A program made the translations under genes and the position numbers. The notes beneath the pieces were generated by a model that worked only from the letters and a program-made list of their open reading frames with translations, made no database searches and was not told the origin of the DNA. This document shows, in pieces, positions 1 through 11,954 of a stretch of DNA of 64,000 bases. The stretch is from a bacterium (GTDB lineage Bacteria > UBP6 > UBA1177). Position 1 is the stretch's first letter. Every line of letters begins with the position of its first letter. The stretch covers positions 33,044-97,043 of the forward strand of contig JAFQZM010000029.1 of the NCBI GenBank assembly GCA_017405875.1. The letters run 5' to 3'.

Positions 1-1097
1 AGCATTAAGGGATGAAATGTTATCCAGTGAATGAAACCGTTGATTCTGAGAAACGAAATATGAGCCAGAAACGGGATCGTAGTTCCTTCCAGCGGAGTCC
101 AGCTTCTCAGAGGAGCCACCATATTGCATCCTTTCCCGAGCCCCGGACGGTGACAAAAATCCTTTATATCCATTGTGTTGAAAAGGACATCCTGCGTGAA
201 AATAAAAGGATCACCCGTAAAAAACCGGTTGTAAACCATCAAAATCAATCCCGCGACAACAAACGGAGCAGTAAAAAGCGCCAGTTTTTTCACGCTCTTA
301 TCTCTTGAAAGAATAAAAAACGCCAGTGCTGCATAAACATACAACGCATTTTGAGGACGCATCATCAGCGAATATGAAAGAATTGCGCCGGCGAACAGGA
401 AATTCAATGATTTTTCGGACTTATGAATCAACAAATAAGATGATGCCAGAACAAGCATGAGCCCGAAGTGATGAGAAAAATAGAGAGCACCGTGCATGAT
501 ATGGATCGGAGCAGCGGAAAACATGAGCATTGCAATCAGCGCCGCATGCCTGTTTTTCATTTTTTCGGCGTGGATTCCGACCAGAAAAGTGTTTATTCCG
601 GCAATCATAGGATTAAACATATATTCCAAACTGAGTTTTGCGAAAGGAGCAAGAGCTATACTGTATCCGGGAAGAAAAATCGAAGTGTATTTATCGTTAT
701 TCATAAACATGAACAGAGTGGAATAATGCTCTTCAAAATCGGGCAGAGGAAGATAAAATTTACCACTGGCAATAAGTTTTGCCAACCAGACATAGTGTGC
801 TCCGTCATCAGGCATTTCACTGACGATAAAAACGCGGTTTACGGCAAGAGTTATAAAAAACATTGCGAAAGGCAGAACTGTAAGGGAATATTTGACGGTT
901 ATTTCACCGATTTTTGCCGGAATGTCTGGTTTTATCAGATATATTGCAGTAAAAACAACAATTGCAGCAGCAGCGCTGATATGAAAATCAGGCCAGAATA
1001 CCGTAAAATATGTATAAAAACGCAAATCTGTTGCGATAAGAATGTATAGTATGAAAAAAAGAAACGCGAAGAAAAAAGCTGTGATTTTTTCTTTCAT
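1..1097 (-). CDS. Multi-pass membrane protein, GT-C glycosyltransferase-like (C-terminus outside window)
   Basis: An open minus-strand frame runs from an ATG at 1097 to the left window edge: 365 codons, no stop, so the C-terminus is missing. The start lies 22 bases after the stop of the sigma-like gene and may be coupled to it. The protein begins MKEKITAFFFAFLFF and shows repeated hydrophobic helices (about residues 5-23, 40-56, 70-88 and several more). A loop after the third helix contains Asp97-Asp98 (MPDDGAHYVW). An acidic pair in the first large outer loop is typical of GT-C fold polyprenyl-phosphate-sugar glycosyltransferases (PMT/ArnT type), which glycosylate lipid or protein outside the cytoplasmic membrane. 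The membrane topology is plain; the family is an inference from layout only. It could instead be another polytopic envelope protein. Confidence 0.6.
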   Translation of the reverse strand, partial: MKEKITAFFFAFLFFILYILIATDLRFYTYFTVFWPDFHISAAAAIVVFTAIYLIKPDIPAKIGEITVKYSLTVLPFAMFFITLAVNRVFIVSEMPDDGAHYVWLAKLIASGKFYLPLPDFEEHYSTLFMFMNNDKYTSIFLPGYSIALAPFAKLSLEYMFNPMIAGINTFLVGIHAEKMKNRHAALIAMLMFSAAPIHIMHGALYFSHHFGLMLVLASSYLLIHKSEKSLNFLFAGAILSYSLMMRPQNALYVYAALAFFILSRDKSVKKLALFTAPFVVAGLILMVYNRFFTGDPFIFTQDVLFNTMDIKDFCHRPGLGKGCNMVAPLRSWTPLEGTTIPFLAHISFLRINGFIHWITFHPLM

Positions 1098-1119
1098 AGA
1101 CCTAAGTCAAACTAAAAAA

Positions 1120-1563
1120 CTATCTGTCGCTCAGGAAACTGATGCTCTGAACATTGTACTGGGAGCTGTTCTGACGAAGTTTCTGCAAAGCCCTCATTTC
1201 GACCTGACGGATCCTTTCTCTTGTCAGATTCATGATCGTTCCGACTTCTTCAAGCGTGACACCGCCTTTATCTGCGACATCAAGCGCGCATGTTTCGCGG
1301 AGTTCCCACACTTCTTTGCCGGGGAAATTGAATTTTATCGACTTCGTTTCGGGATTTACATCAAGAAAAAGATGATATTTGCACGAAACAAAAAGGCACG
1401 GTCTCTTGAGTTTGAGACATTCCGAACGGTTTTTCGGCTTCTGATACGACGTGATATCGATCAGATCCCAGTAAATCGAACCCTCTTCGAGCTTTCCCTT
1501 CTGCTCCGTGATGACCTCGGTGTAAGGTTTCTCCTTCTTTTTGGATTTCTCTTTCGATGCCAT
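1120..1563 (-). CDS. Stand-alone sigma-70 region 4-like DNA-binding protein
   Basis: 147 residues. Residues 103-130 ([20 protein letters not shown] and onward) are an almost canonical sigma-70 region 4.2 helix-turn-helix, the part of RpoD that reads the -35 element. Regions 1-3 are absent, so this is not a complete sigma factor. The middle (residues 45-100) has four cysteines (C49, C56, C61, C92) and the phrase [18 protein letters not shown]. From memory, similar small Cys-containing proteins occur in delta-like bacteria; I cannot verify this here. The N-terminus is Lys/Glu-rich. A consensus-like promoter precedes it at 1653-1680. It probably acts as a transcription regulator that contacts DNA through a sigma-like HTH; targets are unknown. 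Confidence 0.85.
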   Translation of the reverse strand: MASKEKSKKKEKPYTEVITEQKGKLEEGSIYWDLIDITSYQKPKNRSECLKLKRPCLFVSCKYHLFLDVNPETKSIKFNFPGKEVWELRETCALDVADKGGVTLEEVGTIMNLTRERIRQVEMRALQKLRQNSSQYNVQSISFLSDR

Positions 1564-1652
1564 TGCTTTACTCTGAAAAAAGTTGGTAATGTTGTATATT
1601 CAAACGGTTAAATTCTGTCATCCCACTCACAAAAAAACAAAAACGGCGCTGA

Positions 1653-1680
1653 ATAATAGAGCTCATAAGCAGCATGTCAA
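1653..1680 (-). promoter_or_regulatory. Sigma-70 type promoter for the sigma-like HTH gene
   Basis: On the minus strand TTGACA (1675-1680) is followed after 16 bases by TATTAT (1653-1658), a near-consensus -35/-10 pair. Transcription would give a leader of about 80 bases before the ATG at 1563. It lies downstream of purA, so the HTH gene need not be read from purA. Confidence 0.6.
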
Positions 1681-1735
1681 CACTTTTTAGTTCAACTTAT
1701 TGATTCTATTAAATATTTTATTCATTTAAAAAATC

Positions 1736-3061
<1,326 letters not shown>

Positions 3062-3108
3062 TTATTTATCAGCCGTTTATATACAAGTTTTTTGCCTGAT
3101 AGCCACTC

Positions 3109-4116
3109 TCAAACTTTATCATTTTTCTCTTTAGGCTTAAAAAGAATCAAACTCGAAACTATTCCCATTGCGATAAGTGTTTTGATCCTCGCGATGAATG
3201 TTATGACACCGCCGTCCGCCCCCGAAAATCCGACAAAGTTGAAGATGACGTATCCTATTCCCTCGCCCACTCCGAGCTTCATCGGAATGAAAGCAAGAAC
3301 GTAGTTGCCGAGCTTTATCGCACAAAAGGCAAGCATGATAGTCGGAGCCGGATAACTGTCGAATCCTGCGAAACGGATGCAGAGAAAATATGAAAAAAGC
3401 GCAACCAGTCTTGCAAAAAACTGGATCCAGAAAACTTTTTTATAATCGGAAGGACGCTCTTTTTTGAAAAGATTGAGGTCTCTATCCATTTTTTTCGCTT
3501 TTTCAATAAATTCGTCAGGATTCTTTTTCCCGAAATATTTTAATATCTTAGCGACCTTTTCCGAAATATTGAGTTTAAGAAGTATCATCATTCCGAAATA
3601 CGGCAGATACCCCAAAAGCGCACAGACTGCGACTATCATGAATATTTCCGCATTGAAATAAGGATCGTCAACAAAAAGATATACGACAAGCGAAAGAAGA
3701 ACTATGGAAAAAAGAGCGCAACCTTTTGAAAGTTTATAGATATAATTCCACAAAACCACGCTTTTTATCGAGTTTTCGGAACCTGTGACCTCTTTGATAA
3801 GACCTACCTTTACCAGTTCTCCCACTTCCCATGGAATTATCTGATTTGTAAGCGAACCAAGACAGTTTGAGGGAAAAATCCTGAGAAAATTCTTCTTTTC
3901 AGGAAGAGTGTAATAAAGCGCCAGCGCATCGGAGCCGTTTTCCAAAATCTCACAGGCAATAAGTATCAGCATCCCGCCGAATCCGACTTTGACGAAAACC
4001 TCGCCGACTTTGTCGAAACCTATCCCTTTTAGAAGGAAAAACAGAATGACAAGCGATGTGACAAAAAGCAATATTCTTAATATATTTCTTAACTTAGCTT
4101 TCGTTTTAGCTTCCAT
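3109..4116 (-). CDS. Lysylphosphatidylglycerol synthase TM / YbhN-type flippase family membrane protein
   Basis: 335 residues from the ATG at 4116, which has a GAGAG ribosome site eight bases upstream; a longer TTG-started frame from 4179 lacks one. Around eight hydrophobic helices follow a short basic N-terminus (MEAKTKAKLRN). The segment SNCLGSLTNQIIPWEVGELVKVGLIKE resembles the conserved motif of the UPF0104 (LPG_synthase_TM) family. These proteins are integral membrane proteins; members include the flippase half of MprF and putative lipid or polyprenol transporters. No C-terminal aminoacyl-transferase domain is present, so lysine transfer to phospholipid is not expected. Divergent from the YgiQ gene across 141 bases. 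Confidence 0.7.
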   Translation of the reverse strand: MEAKTKAKLRNILRILLFVTSLVILFFLLKGIGFDKVGEVFVKVGFGGMLILIACEILENGSDALALYYTLPEKKNFLRIFPSNCLGSLTNQIIPWEVGELVKVGLIKEVTGSENSIKSVVLWNYIYKLSKGCALFSIVLLSLVVYLFVDDPYFNAEIFMIVAVCALLGYLPYFGMMILLKLNISEKVAKILKYFGKKNPDEFIEKAKKMDRDLNLFKKERPSDYKKVFWIQFFARLVALFSYFLCIRFAGFDSYPAPTIMLAFCAIKLGNYVLAFIPMKLGVGEGIGYVIFNFVGFSGADGGVITFIARIKTLIAMGIVSSLILFKPKEKNDKV

Positions 4117-4257
4117 TGATAATCTCTCGAACAACACAAAAAAAGCGGTGTATATTATAGTTTTACCGGCGCTTGTCAATTTGAAAAAGTGTGAAAAATT
4201 TGCTTCGCCGCCGTTTATTGTTAAATTCCGTCTGCGGTTGATTTTTTAAGGTGATCC

Positions 4258-5940
4258 GTGTTCATACCGACTACAAAAAAAGAGCTTGACTCCCTCGGCT
4301 GGGAAAAGTGCGACATCATTTTCGTAAGCGGAGACGCCTACATCGACACATACTTCGACGGTTGTGCTCTTTTAGGCAAGTACCTGATAAAACACGGATT
4401 CCGCGTCGGAATAATATCTCAACCCGACATAAATTCTCCAATAGACATCAGCAGGCTCGGCGTTCCCGAACTTTTCTGGGGAGTAAGCGGCGGCGCGATG
4501 GACAGCATGGTGGCGAACTACACTTCGCTCGGACTCAGGCGCAAAGAAGACGATCTTACTCCCGGCGGAATCAACAACAAACGCCCTGACAGAGCGGTTT
4601 TGAAGTATGTAAACCTGATTCAGCGCACTTTTGCCGAAAAAAAGCTGATAACGATAGGCGGAATCGAAGCGTCTCTGAGGCGGTTCGCTCACTACGATTC
4701 TCACACAGACAAGATCAGAGGCTCGATATTAGCCGATTCAAAGGCCGACATCCTCGTTTTCGGGATGGGTGAAAGAGCAAATTTAGAACTTGCCGAAACT
4801 CTGAAAAGCGGCGGAAACATTGAAGAAATCCGCGGGATATGCCGCATGTCAAAAGTTGCACCCGAGGGTTTTGTGCAGCTTCCCGATTTTGAAGAGTGTG
4901 CCGCCTCGAAAGACAGATTCCTCGAAATGTCGAAACTCTTTTTCAGATCGTGCAAGCTCAAAAAAGGGATAACTCAAAAACAGGCTGGAAGATTCGTCGT
5001 GCAGAATCCGCCGGCGATTCCTCTCACAAGTGCCGAACTCGACGAGATCCACGAACTTGATTTTGAAAGAAAAGTTCACCCCTACTACGCTGCAATGGGT
5101 GAAGTGAGGGCTCTCGACACGATAAAAACTTCGGTTTTGACTCACCGCGGCTGCTTCGGCGCGTGCTCATTCTGCTCGATCACGGCTCATCAGGGTGCCG
5201 ACATCGTTTCGAGAAGCGAAGAATCGATAATCAGAGAAATAACCGAAATTGCGAAACGCCCCGATTTCAACGGCGTGATAAACGACCTCGGCGGCCCGAC
5301 TGCAAACATGTACGGCATGGATTTCGTCAAAGGCAAAAACGGTCACTGTGCATTGAAAGAGTGCCTTTTCCCTGAAGTCTGTAACAAACTTCCCGTTGAC
5401 CACTCGCGCCAGATCGCCCTTTTAAAAAGAGTTAGAAAAATCAAGAATATCAAGCACATATTCATTTCTTCAGGAATACGCTACGACCTTATTTTAGCCG
5501 ACAAAGTCCACGGAACCGAATATCTGACCGAAATTTTGACGCACCACATTTCAGGGCAGATGAAAATCGCGCCCGAACATATAATCAAAAACGTAACCGA
5601 CCTTATGAACAAGCCTGACGGCAGAAATCTCAAGGAATTTAAAGAGTTGTTTGACAGAACCGTAAAAAAGCTCAAAAGTCAGCTGTTCCTCACCTACTAC
5701 TTTATCGCTGCATTTCCGGGCTGCTCCGAGCGCGACCAGATAGAAGCAAAAAAATTCATCTCTCAAGTCCTGAAAACCAACCCGAAACAGGTGCAGATCT
5801 TCACGCCCACCCCTTCAACCGAAGCGACCGCGCTCTACTGGACAGAAAAAAGTTTCGACGGCAGAAAGATTTTTGTCGAAAAGAATTTCTCAAAGAGAAA
5901 ACGTCAGAAAGAGATTATCACAGAAAGGAAAAAAATCTGA
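4258..5940 (+). CDS. Radical SAM protein, YgiQ family (UPF0313)
   Basis: 560 residues starting with GTG at 4258, chosen because AAGGTGAT lies 3-10 bases upstream. The N-terminal half is a B12-binding-like alpha/beta domain (DIIFVSGDAYIDT; GIISQPD). The radical SAM cluster motif CxxxCxxC is Cys299, Cys303 and Cys306 in HRGCFGACSFCSI and would hold a 4Fe-4S cluster that cleaves S-adenosylmethionine. Other YgiQ-family phrases are GGIEASLRRFAHYD, NDLGGPTANMYG and HISGQMKIAPEH. The reaction catalysed by YgiQ proteins is not established to my knowledge. It ends one base before the convergent thiF gene. The C-terminal tail is short and basic. Confidence 0.93.
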   Translation: MFIPTTKKELDSLGWEKCDIIFVSGDAYIDTYFDGCALLGKYLIKHGFRVGIISQPDINSPIDISRLGVPELFWGVSGGAMDSMVANYTSLGLRRKEDDLTPGGINNKRPDRAVLKYVNLIQRTFAEKKLITIGGIEASLRRFAHYDSHTDKIRGSILADSKADILVFGMGERANLELAETLKSGGNIEEIRGICRMSKVAPEGFVQLPDFEECAASKDRFLEMSKLFFRSCKLKKGITQKQAGRFVVQNPPAIPLTSAELDEIHELDFERKVHPYYAAMGEVRALDTIKTSVLTHRGCFGACSFCSITAHQGADIVSRSEESIIREITEIAKRPDFNGVINDLGGPTANMYGMDFVKGKNGHCALKECLFPEVCNKLPVDHSRQIALLKRVRKIKNIKHIFISSGIRYDLILADKVHGTEYLTEILTHHISGQMKIAPEHIIKNVTDLMNKPDGRNLKEFKELFDRTVKKLKSQLFLTYYFIAAFPGCSERDQIEAKKFISQVLKTNPKQVQIFTPTPSTEATALYWTEKSFDGRKIFVEKNFSKRKRQKEIITERKKI

Positions 5941-5941
5941 C

Positions 5942-6577
5942 TCAGCAATCAAATTCACCTGCGATTATCCTGAGCACCGCGTGAGCCTGATGCGCCGCGC
6001 AGACAAGGACTCTCGCTCCGAAAAGGCCGTTTCCTGCCGCGACATCGTTCGTGAGATCGCCGCAGAGATAGAATTTGTCAGTAATTTTTCTTGTTTTTAT
6101 TGAGTTTGCCGAATTGAGACTCGCCATTCCAGAACCTGAAACAAGATAAGTTTCTGGCATATTTTCCAGTATCGCGTTCACGAGCATCGCTTTTGCCTCG
6201 GCCTTGTCGAAAGCCTCGCAGACTACAGTAAAGCCTTTGAGAAGCGACGCGACGTTTTCTTCAGTAATTTTCGTAACTTCCGCCTCAACTTCGCAGTAAG
6301 GAGCTATTCTTGCCAAATTTTCTTTCAAAGCTTGAGCCTTGAACAAGCCGATCTGGTCTGCAAAATACTGCTGACGGTTCAGATTTGTGATCTCGATTTT
6401 GTCAAAATCAATGATCTTGAGCCGCCCTACTCCCGCTCTCGCCAGAGCGATCGCGATATTCGAGCCGAGCCCGCCCGCGCCGCAGACTGCAACAGAAGCT
6501 GCCTCGAATTTTTTCTGAAGCTCAAGCCCGTGTTTTGCAGCAAGGCCGTTGAAAAACTCTTCTTTTGAAGGGATCAT
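5942..6577 (-). CDS. thiF: ThiF-type sulfur-carrier adenylyltransferase
   Basis: 211 residues, the short ThiF family. It should adenylate the C-terminal glycine of ThiS as the first step of sulfur transfer for the thiazole of thiamine. The nucleotide-binding Rossmann motif is CGAGGLGSN (residues 32-40), followed by DFDKIEITNLNRQQYF, the E1-superfamily ATP and Arg signature. There is no CxxC zinc pair of the MoeB kind, as expected for this subfamily. Its ATG follows the thiS stop directly (TAGATG), so the two are one transcript and probably translationally coupled. thiG, thiH and thiC are not in the window. Confidence 0.88.
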   Translation of the reverse strand: MIPSKEEFFNGLAAKHGLELQKKFEAASVAVCGAGGLGSNIAIALARAGVGRLKIIDFDKIEITNLNRQQYFADQIGLFKAQALKENLARIAPYCEVEAEVTKITEENVASLLKGFTVVCEAFDKAEAKAMLVNAILENMPETYLVSGSGMASLNSANSIKTRKITDKFYLCGDLTNDVAAGNGLFGARVLVCAAHQAHAVLRIIAGEFDC

Positions 6578-6772
6578 CTAACCGCCTCCCACAAAACTTA
6601 CAATTTCAATGACATCGTTCTCTCCTGCGACAGTTTCTGCGTATTTCGCTTTCGGAACGATGTTTCCGTTAAGTTCTACCGCCACTCTTGCAGGATTATA
6701 GCCGAATTTTTCAACTATCTCGGCTATATTGAGACCGGTAACGGCCTCGGTCTTTCCGTTTACTTTAGTCAT
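6578..6772 (-). CDS. thiS: Sulfur carrier protein ThiS
   Basis: 64 residues with a ubiquitin-like beta-grasp pattern and a C-terminal FVGGG. The terminal Gly-Gly is the part that is adenylated and turned into a thiocarboxylate in thiamine thiazole synthesis. The family phrase VAVELNGNIVPKAKYAET is present. It sits immediately upstream of thiF on the same strand, which supports the assignment over the similar MoaD. TTGGAGGTAATATG provides a strong ribosome site at the start. No THI-box (TPP riboswitch) core was recognisable in the 70 bases upstream. Confidence 0.9.
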   Translation of the reverse strand: MTKVNGKTEAVTGLNIAEIVEKFGYNPARVAVELNGNIVPKAKYAETVAGENDVIEIVSFVGGG

Positions 6773-6842
6773 ATTACCTCCAAGAAGACCAACACGCGCC
6801 TTTATCGCTTATTTTTCAGGATTTGGCAATTTAATGAAGTAT

Positions 6843-7448
6843 TTATTTCACGACAACGAAAGTCGCGTGCCTTTTCTCGGTCTTGTCCCTGCGGTATGAG
6901 AAGTAGCCTTCGCCGCAGAAAGTGCATTCAGACTGGTCGAAAATATCAGTGACTCCGCCGTTTTGAAGCTCGTTTTTAATAGCGGTCTTAAGGTCGGCAT
7001 AGAGCTTTCCGCCGCGCCTTTCCGTGGGAATTTCTGCGTTTTTGAACCTTTCTAAAAGTTCTTCTCCGATCTCAAAGCAGCAGAAACCGATCGCCGGAAA
7101 AATCACCGCTGAAATGTTTCTGCAGTCGAGTTCTTTCATCTTTTTGACACCCTTTGAGACGATCTTGAGCTCAGTTCCGCGCCAGCCGCTGTGGAAAACT
7201 CCGGCGATATCCGCAACTCTGTCAAAAAGGACGACAGGCACGCAGTCAGCCGTTCTGATGAGTGCGATCGAAGGTTTAGTGATGATTATTCCGTCGCCTT
7301 CCCCTTCCCCATCCACAAAAATCGTGTTGCTGTGGATCTGATGAGGCCGCCACAAAGTTTCGAGAGAGAATCTTTGCTTCAACTCAGCCGCGATCTCATC
7401 AAGTTCAGCCTTTGCGTCGCGCTCTTTTATGAAGCCGAAATCAATCAT
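6843..7448 (-). CDS. pgeF: Purine nucleoside phosphorylase / LACC1-type (YfiH, PgeF) protein
   Basis: 201 residues, slightly short for the Cu-oxidase_4 (DUF152) family. Family members bind zinc or copper and have purine nucleoside phosphorylase and adenosine deaminase activity (the LACC1 group); E. coli YfiH/PgeF edits muropeptides. Predicted metal ligands are His39 (HQIHSN), Cys69 (RTADCVPV) and His86 (HSGWRG). FCCFEIG and DQSECTFC are further family motifs. Its start overlaps the end of xseB by eight bases, so the two are probably one operon. Confidence 0.88.
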   Translation of the reverse strand: MIDFGFIKERDAKAELDEIAAELKQRFSLETLWRPHQIHSNTIFVDGEGEGDGIIITKPSIALIRTADCVPVVLFDRVADIAGVFHSGWRGTELKIVSKGVKKMKELDCRNISAVIFPAIGFCCFEIGEELLERFKNAEIPTERRGGKLYADLKTAIKNELQNGGVTDIFDQSECTFCGEGYFSYRRDKTEKRHATFVVVK

Positions 7449-7677
7449 TGAAGTCCTTTCTGCCTAATTTTTCGGGATCGACCGACTTTTCGCCCTCTTC
7501 CGTGAGCACGCGGATCTTGGTCTGGGCGTCTTCGAGATAGGTCTTTATCGAAACCGAGAGCTTGACTCCTTCTTCGTAGAGCTTGACAGCTTCTTCTATC
7601 TCAGGATTTTCATTGAGTTTTTCGACGATCTCCTCAAGCCTTTTCATTTTGGCCGAAAGATTATTCTTTTTTTCCAT
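7441..7677 (-). CDS. xseB: Exodeoxyribonuclease VII small subunit
   Basis: 78 residues, typical XseB length. The family core is MKRLEEIVEKLNENPEIEEA followed by LYEEGVKLSVSIKTYLEDAQTKI, two helices that pack on the large subunit XseA. Exonuclease VII degrades single-stranded DNA to oligonucleotides. xseA is not in the window, so the subunits are encoded apart here. An AGGGAGGCAAAA ribosome site lies just before the ATG at 7677. It overlaps pgeF by eight bases. Confidence 0.9.
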   Translation of the reverse strand: MEKKNNLSAKMKRLEEIVEKLNENPEIEEAVKLYEEGVKLSVSIKTYLEDAQTKIRVLTEEGEKSVDPEKLGRKDFND

Positions 7678-7805
7678 TTTTGCCTCCCTAAAAAACGAAA
7701 AATAGTATCTACAGGAAAGCCAAAAGTCAAAAAGTCGAATTTTTTTTAAAAATCACTATGATTCACCGTTTTTTGTTTGTTTCGGACTTTTTTAAGGAGT
7801 GAAAA

Positions 7806-9167
<1,362 letters not shown>

Positions 9168-9177
9168 CGGTGGAACC

Positions 9178-11043
9178 ATGCCTAACATAGTTTCAGTTTC
9201 GGGTGTGACCTGCATCAAAGCGGAGCGGGTCCTTTTCAAAGATATTTCTTTCGGGGTCGAAAGCGGCGAAAAGGTCGCACTCATCGGCGTGAACGGCTGC
9301 GGAAAATCTACTCTGCTCAAAATAATCGCAGGTCTTGAAGAGCCCGAAAGCGGAACTGTTGCTATAAACAAGTCGGCTGCGGTCGCTTTTTTAAGCCAGA
9401 TTCCCGAAATAAATCCAGATGAAACGATCGCCGATCACATATTTTCGGGAAACGATGAAAAACTGAACCTCATCAAGCGTTACGAGATCGCGTGCAGCGG
9501 CTTTGGCACTGAAGATGCTGCGGAACTTGCCGAAAAGATCGACACTTTGAACGTGAGAAGCTACGAATCTGAGATCAAATCGATCCTCACTCGCCTTGGA
9601 ATAAGCGATCTCACCCTCAGAATGGGCGAACTTTCGGGCGGAATGGTAAAAAAAGTGGCTCTGGCGCAGTGCATCGTCAAGGATGCGGGACTTTTGCTGC
9701 TTGACGAGCCAACTAACCACCTCGATATCGAAACGATCGTCTGGCTTGAAGAGTATCTCAAAGAGACGAAAAAAGCGGTCATCATGGTGACGCACGACCG
9801 ATATTTTCTCGATTCTGTGTGCAGCTCGATTTATGAGATCGAAGGCTCCGACCTTTTTCACTACAAAGGTTGCTACGACTACTATCTTGAAAAGAAATCA
9901 GAATATTTTCATTCACTTGTCGCAAATGAAGAAAGAGTAAGAACGATTCTAAGGCGCGAGCTTGCATGGCTTGCGCGGGGACCGAGAGCGCGTGCCACAA
10001 AATCGAAAGACCGCATCGAAAATATCCAGAAAATGATGCAGCGAGAAAAGCCTGAAGAAGAAAAAAATATCGAACTCGCAGTTCAGGGAAAAAGGATCGG
10101 TAAAAAGATACTTGAGCTCAAAAACATCTCATTTGACTGGAATAACTCCCCTATTCTGCATGATTTTTCGTTTGCCTTCAAAAAAGATACGAGGCTAGGA
10201 ATAGTCGGCAACAACGGAAGCGGAAAAACCACATTTTTGGATATTCTCACCGGCAGACTTCAACCCAAAAGCGGCGAATACGACCTCGGCATCAACACCG
10301 AATTTTCATATTTCGACCAGATTTCACGCGAACTTCCGGGAGATATGCACCTCATCGATTTCGTAAAGTCGAAAGGAGAAAACATAATTCTTGCCGACGG
10401 CTCCAAACTTTCGGCGGCCCAGATGCTTGAAAGATTTCTCTTCGAACCCTCGATCCACTACACAAAAATCGAAAAACTTTCAGGCGGCGAAAAACGGCGG
10501 CTCTATCTCGTAGCGATACTTATGAACAATCCCAATTTCATCGTCCTCGATGAGCCGACTAACGATCTTGACATCAAGACGCTTTCAGTGCTTGAAGATT
10601 TTCTATCTTCGTTTGCCGGACCGATAGTTGTCGTAAGCCACGACCGATATTTTCTCGATAGAACAGTCGACACGCTCCTTATTTTCAGAGGCAGCGGCGT
10701 CATCGAAAGTTTCGTAGGCAAAGCGAGCGAATGGATCGAACAGGAGCGGAGAAACTCCAGAGCAGAGCAGAAAAAAGCGGCAAAACCCAAAGAAGATGCC
10801 GTCAAACCGAGAACATTGCAGACTGACGCACCCAAACTCACCTACTCCCAGCGAATCAGGCTTGCCGAGCTCGAAAAACTCATCCCTGAGACCGAAAACG
10901 AGATCGCCGGGATAGAAAAAAAGATGGCGAACTACGAAGAAAGCAAAAACAACATGGCAGAACTTTCGGCGAAATACAGCGAACTCAAGTCAAAATACGA
11001 CTCTATGTTTGAAGAATACATCGAACTTTCGGAGAAGGAATAA
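9178..11043 (+). CDS. ABC-F ATPase, Uup-like
   Basis: 621 residues with two ABC ATPase domains and no membrane segments, the ABC-F layout. Domain 1: Walker [10 protein letters not shown] (37-45), signature [11 protein letters not shown], Walker [15 protein letters not shown]. Domain 2: [34 protein letters not shown] charged linker ([20 protein letters not shown]) separates them. The C-terminal 70 residues after an Ala/Lys-rich stretch form a coiled coil, the Uup hallmark, implicated in DNA or ribosome binding. ABC-F proteins act on the ribosome rather than as transporters. It is likely co-transcribed with the phosphofructokinase gene ten bases upstream. Confidence 0.9.
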   Translation: MPNIVSVSGVTCIKAERVLFKDISFGVESGEKVALIGVNGCGKSTLLKIIAGLEEPESGTVAINKSAAVAFLSQIPEINPDETIADHIFSGNDEKLNLIKRYEIACSGFGTEDAAELAEKIDTLNVRSYESEIKSILTRLGISDLTLRMGELSGGMVKKVALAQCIVKDAGLLLLDEPTNHLDIETIVWLEEYLKETKKAVIMVTHDRYFLDSVCSSIYEIEGSDLFHYKGCYDYYLEKKSEYFHSLVANEERVRTILRRELAWLARGPRARATKSKDRIENIQKMMQREKPEEEKNIELAVQGKRIGKKILELKNISFDWNNSPILHDFSFAFKKDTRLGIVGNNGSGKTTFLDILTGRLQPKSGEYDLGINTEFSYFDQISRELPGDMHLIDFVKSKGENIILADGSKLSAAQMLERFLFEPSIHYTKIEKLSGGEKRRLYLVAILMNNPNFIVLDEPTNDLDIKTLSVLEDFLSSFAGPIVVVSHDRYFLDRTVDTLLIFRGSGVIESFVGKASEWIEQERRNSRAEQKKAAKPKEDAVKPRTLQTDAPKLTYSQRIRLAELEKLIPETENEIAGIEKKMANYEESKNNMAELSAKYSELKSKYDSMFEEYIELSEKE

Positions 11044-11859
11044 TCAATTTCCCAATTGAATCTTCAATTCTTTGAAATTTATCGCGCTTGAATCGGGTTC
11101 ACCGCTGTAATCGAATTCAACTTTTTTCTTTGAATTTGGAAGAGCGAAAAGACTTTTAAAAAAACCTTCAGCGTTTTCCAGCACGATCTTGTTGACGTAT
11201 CCGACTTCATGCCCCTGGTCGCAGTTGTTGAAAAAATCTTCTTTCGCCTTGTTGCTGAGCAGAGTAAACTGTTCGTAACCCTCTTTGCGGTATTTCGCCT
11301 TCACGTCTTCGAACTTCGTTTCGTCCAGCACTTCTATTTTCCTGCCGCTTGCATCTTTGATTTTTTTGGCCGGATAGCGGATTATCGTGGTGTATTCTGT
11401 CTTCCACTTTTCATTTGTCCGCTTCGGACCGATGACTTTAAGCCCGTAAATCACAACTTTATCAGAGTCTTCCTTGATGAAAACGTCCTTCAGATCCACG
11501 CTGTATGTGGCGTCAAACGAAAATGTCGCAACTTCTAGATAGTAGTCGCGGTAGTTGTCGCTCCACGGAAAAAAAGTTTTCTGAATGCTCTCCTGAAGCG
11601 GCTCTTTGATGAATTTCGTTCCAGAGATCTCGACATTGACCAGCCCGAGTTCAAGAATATTGTGGAGTTTGCCGAAATGCAGCGTCGCGTGCTCAGAATG
11701 CCGCATCTTCTCTTCAAGATCGCTTATCCGAAGCTGGGCCTGGGAGAGCGTCTCGGCATCTGCTTTTTTGTCACCCCAGAATTTAAGCAGCACTACTCCA
11801 GAGCCTAACAGGATCAGCAGAACTATCGTGTTTATAGCAACAATAAATTTCGAAAACAT
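11044..11859 (-). CDS. Membrane-anchored protein of unknown function with coiled coil
   Basis: 271 residues. An N-terminal hydrophobic helix (about residues 6-26, VAINTIVLLILLGSGVVLL) serves as a membrane anchor, followed by a short coiled coil (AETLSQAQLRISDLEEKMRH). The remainder is a hydrophilic alpha/beta domain. The pattern of an anchor, a heptad helix and a domain with ISGTKFIKEPLQ and DLKDVFIKEDSDKVVIYGLKVIG loosely recalls DUF4230 proteins, but I cannot assign it. The gene is convergent with the uup-like gene (ends meet at 11043/11044) and divergent from the second ABC-F gene. Confidence 0.6.
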   Translation of the reverse strand: MFSKFIVAINTIVLLILLGSGVVLLKFWGDKKADAETLSQAQLRISDLEEKMRHSEHATLHFGKLHNILELGLVNVEISGTKFIKEPLQESIQKTFFPWSDNYRDYYLEVATFSFDATYSVDLKDVFIKEDSDKVVIYGLKVIGPKRTNEKWKTEYTTIIRYPAKKIKDASGRKIEVLDETKFEDVKAKYRKEGYEQFTLLSNKAKEDFFNNCDQGHEVGYVNKIVLENAEGFFKSLFALPNSKKKVEFDYSGEPDSSAINFKELKIQLGN

Positions 11860-11954
11860 GAATCACCTCACGAAAACACAAAACACGCTATTTTAAAGGT
11901 GTTTGACTCTACGGCAAGTTTTTGATACCGTGCGGCGGCTTTTCGGAGGTTTTC

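Noticed and set aside
12..1611. Plus-strand open frames of 70-190 codons in the first 1.6 kb
   Set aside because: They overlap the minus-strand membrane protein and sigma-like genes, which have coherent protein features; the plus frames have none.
6773..6842. TPP riboswitch upstream of thiS
   Set aside because: The gap is only 70 bases and lacks the conserved CTGAGA-type core.
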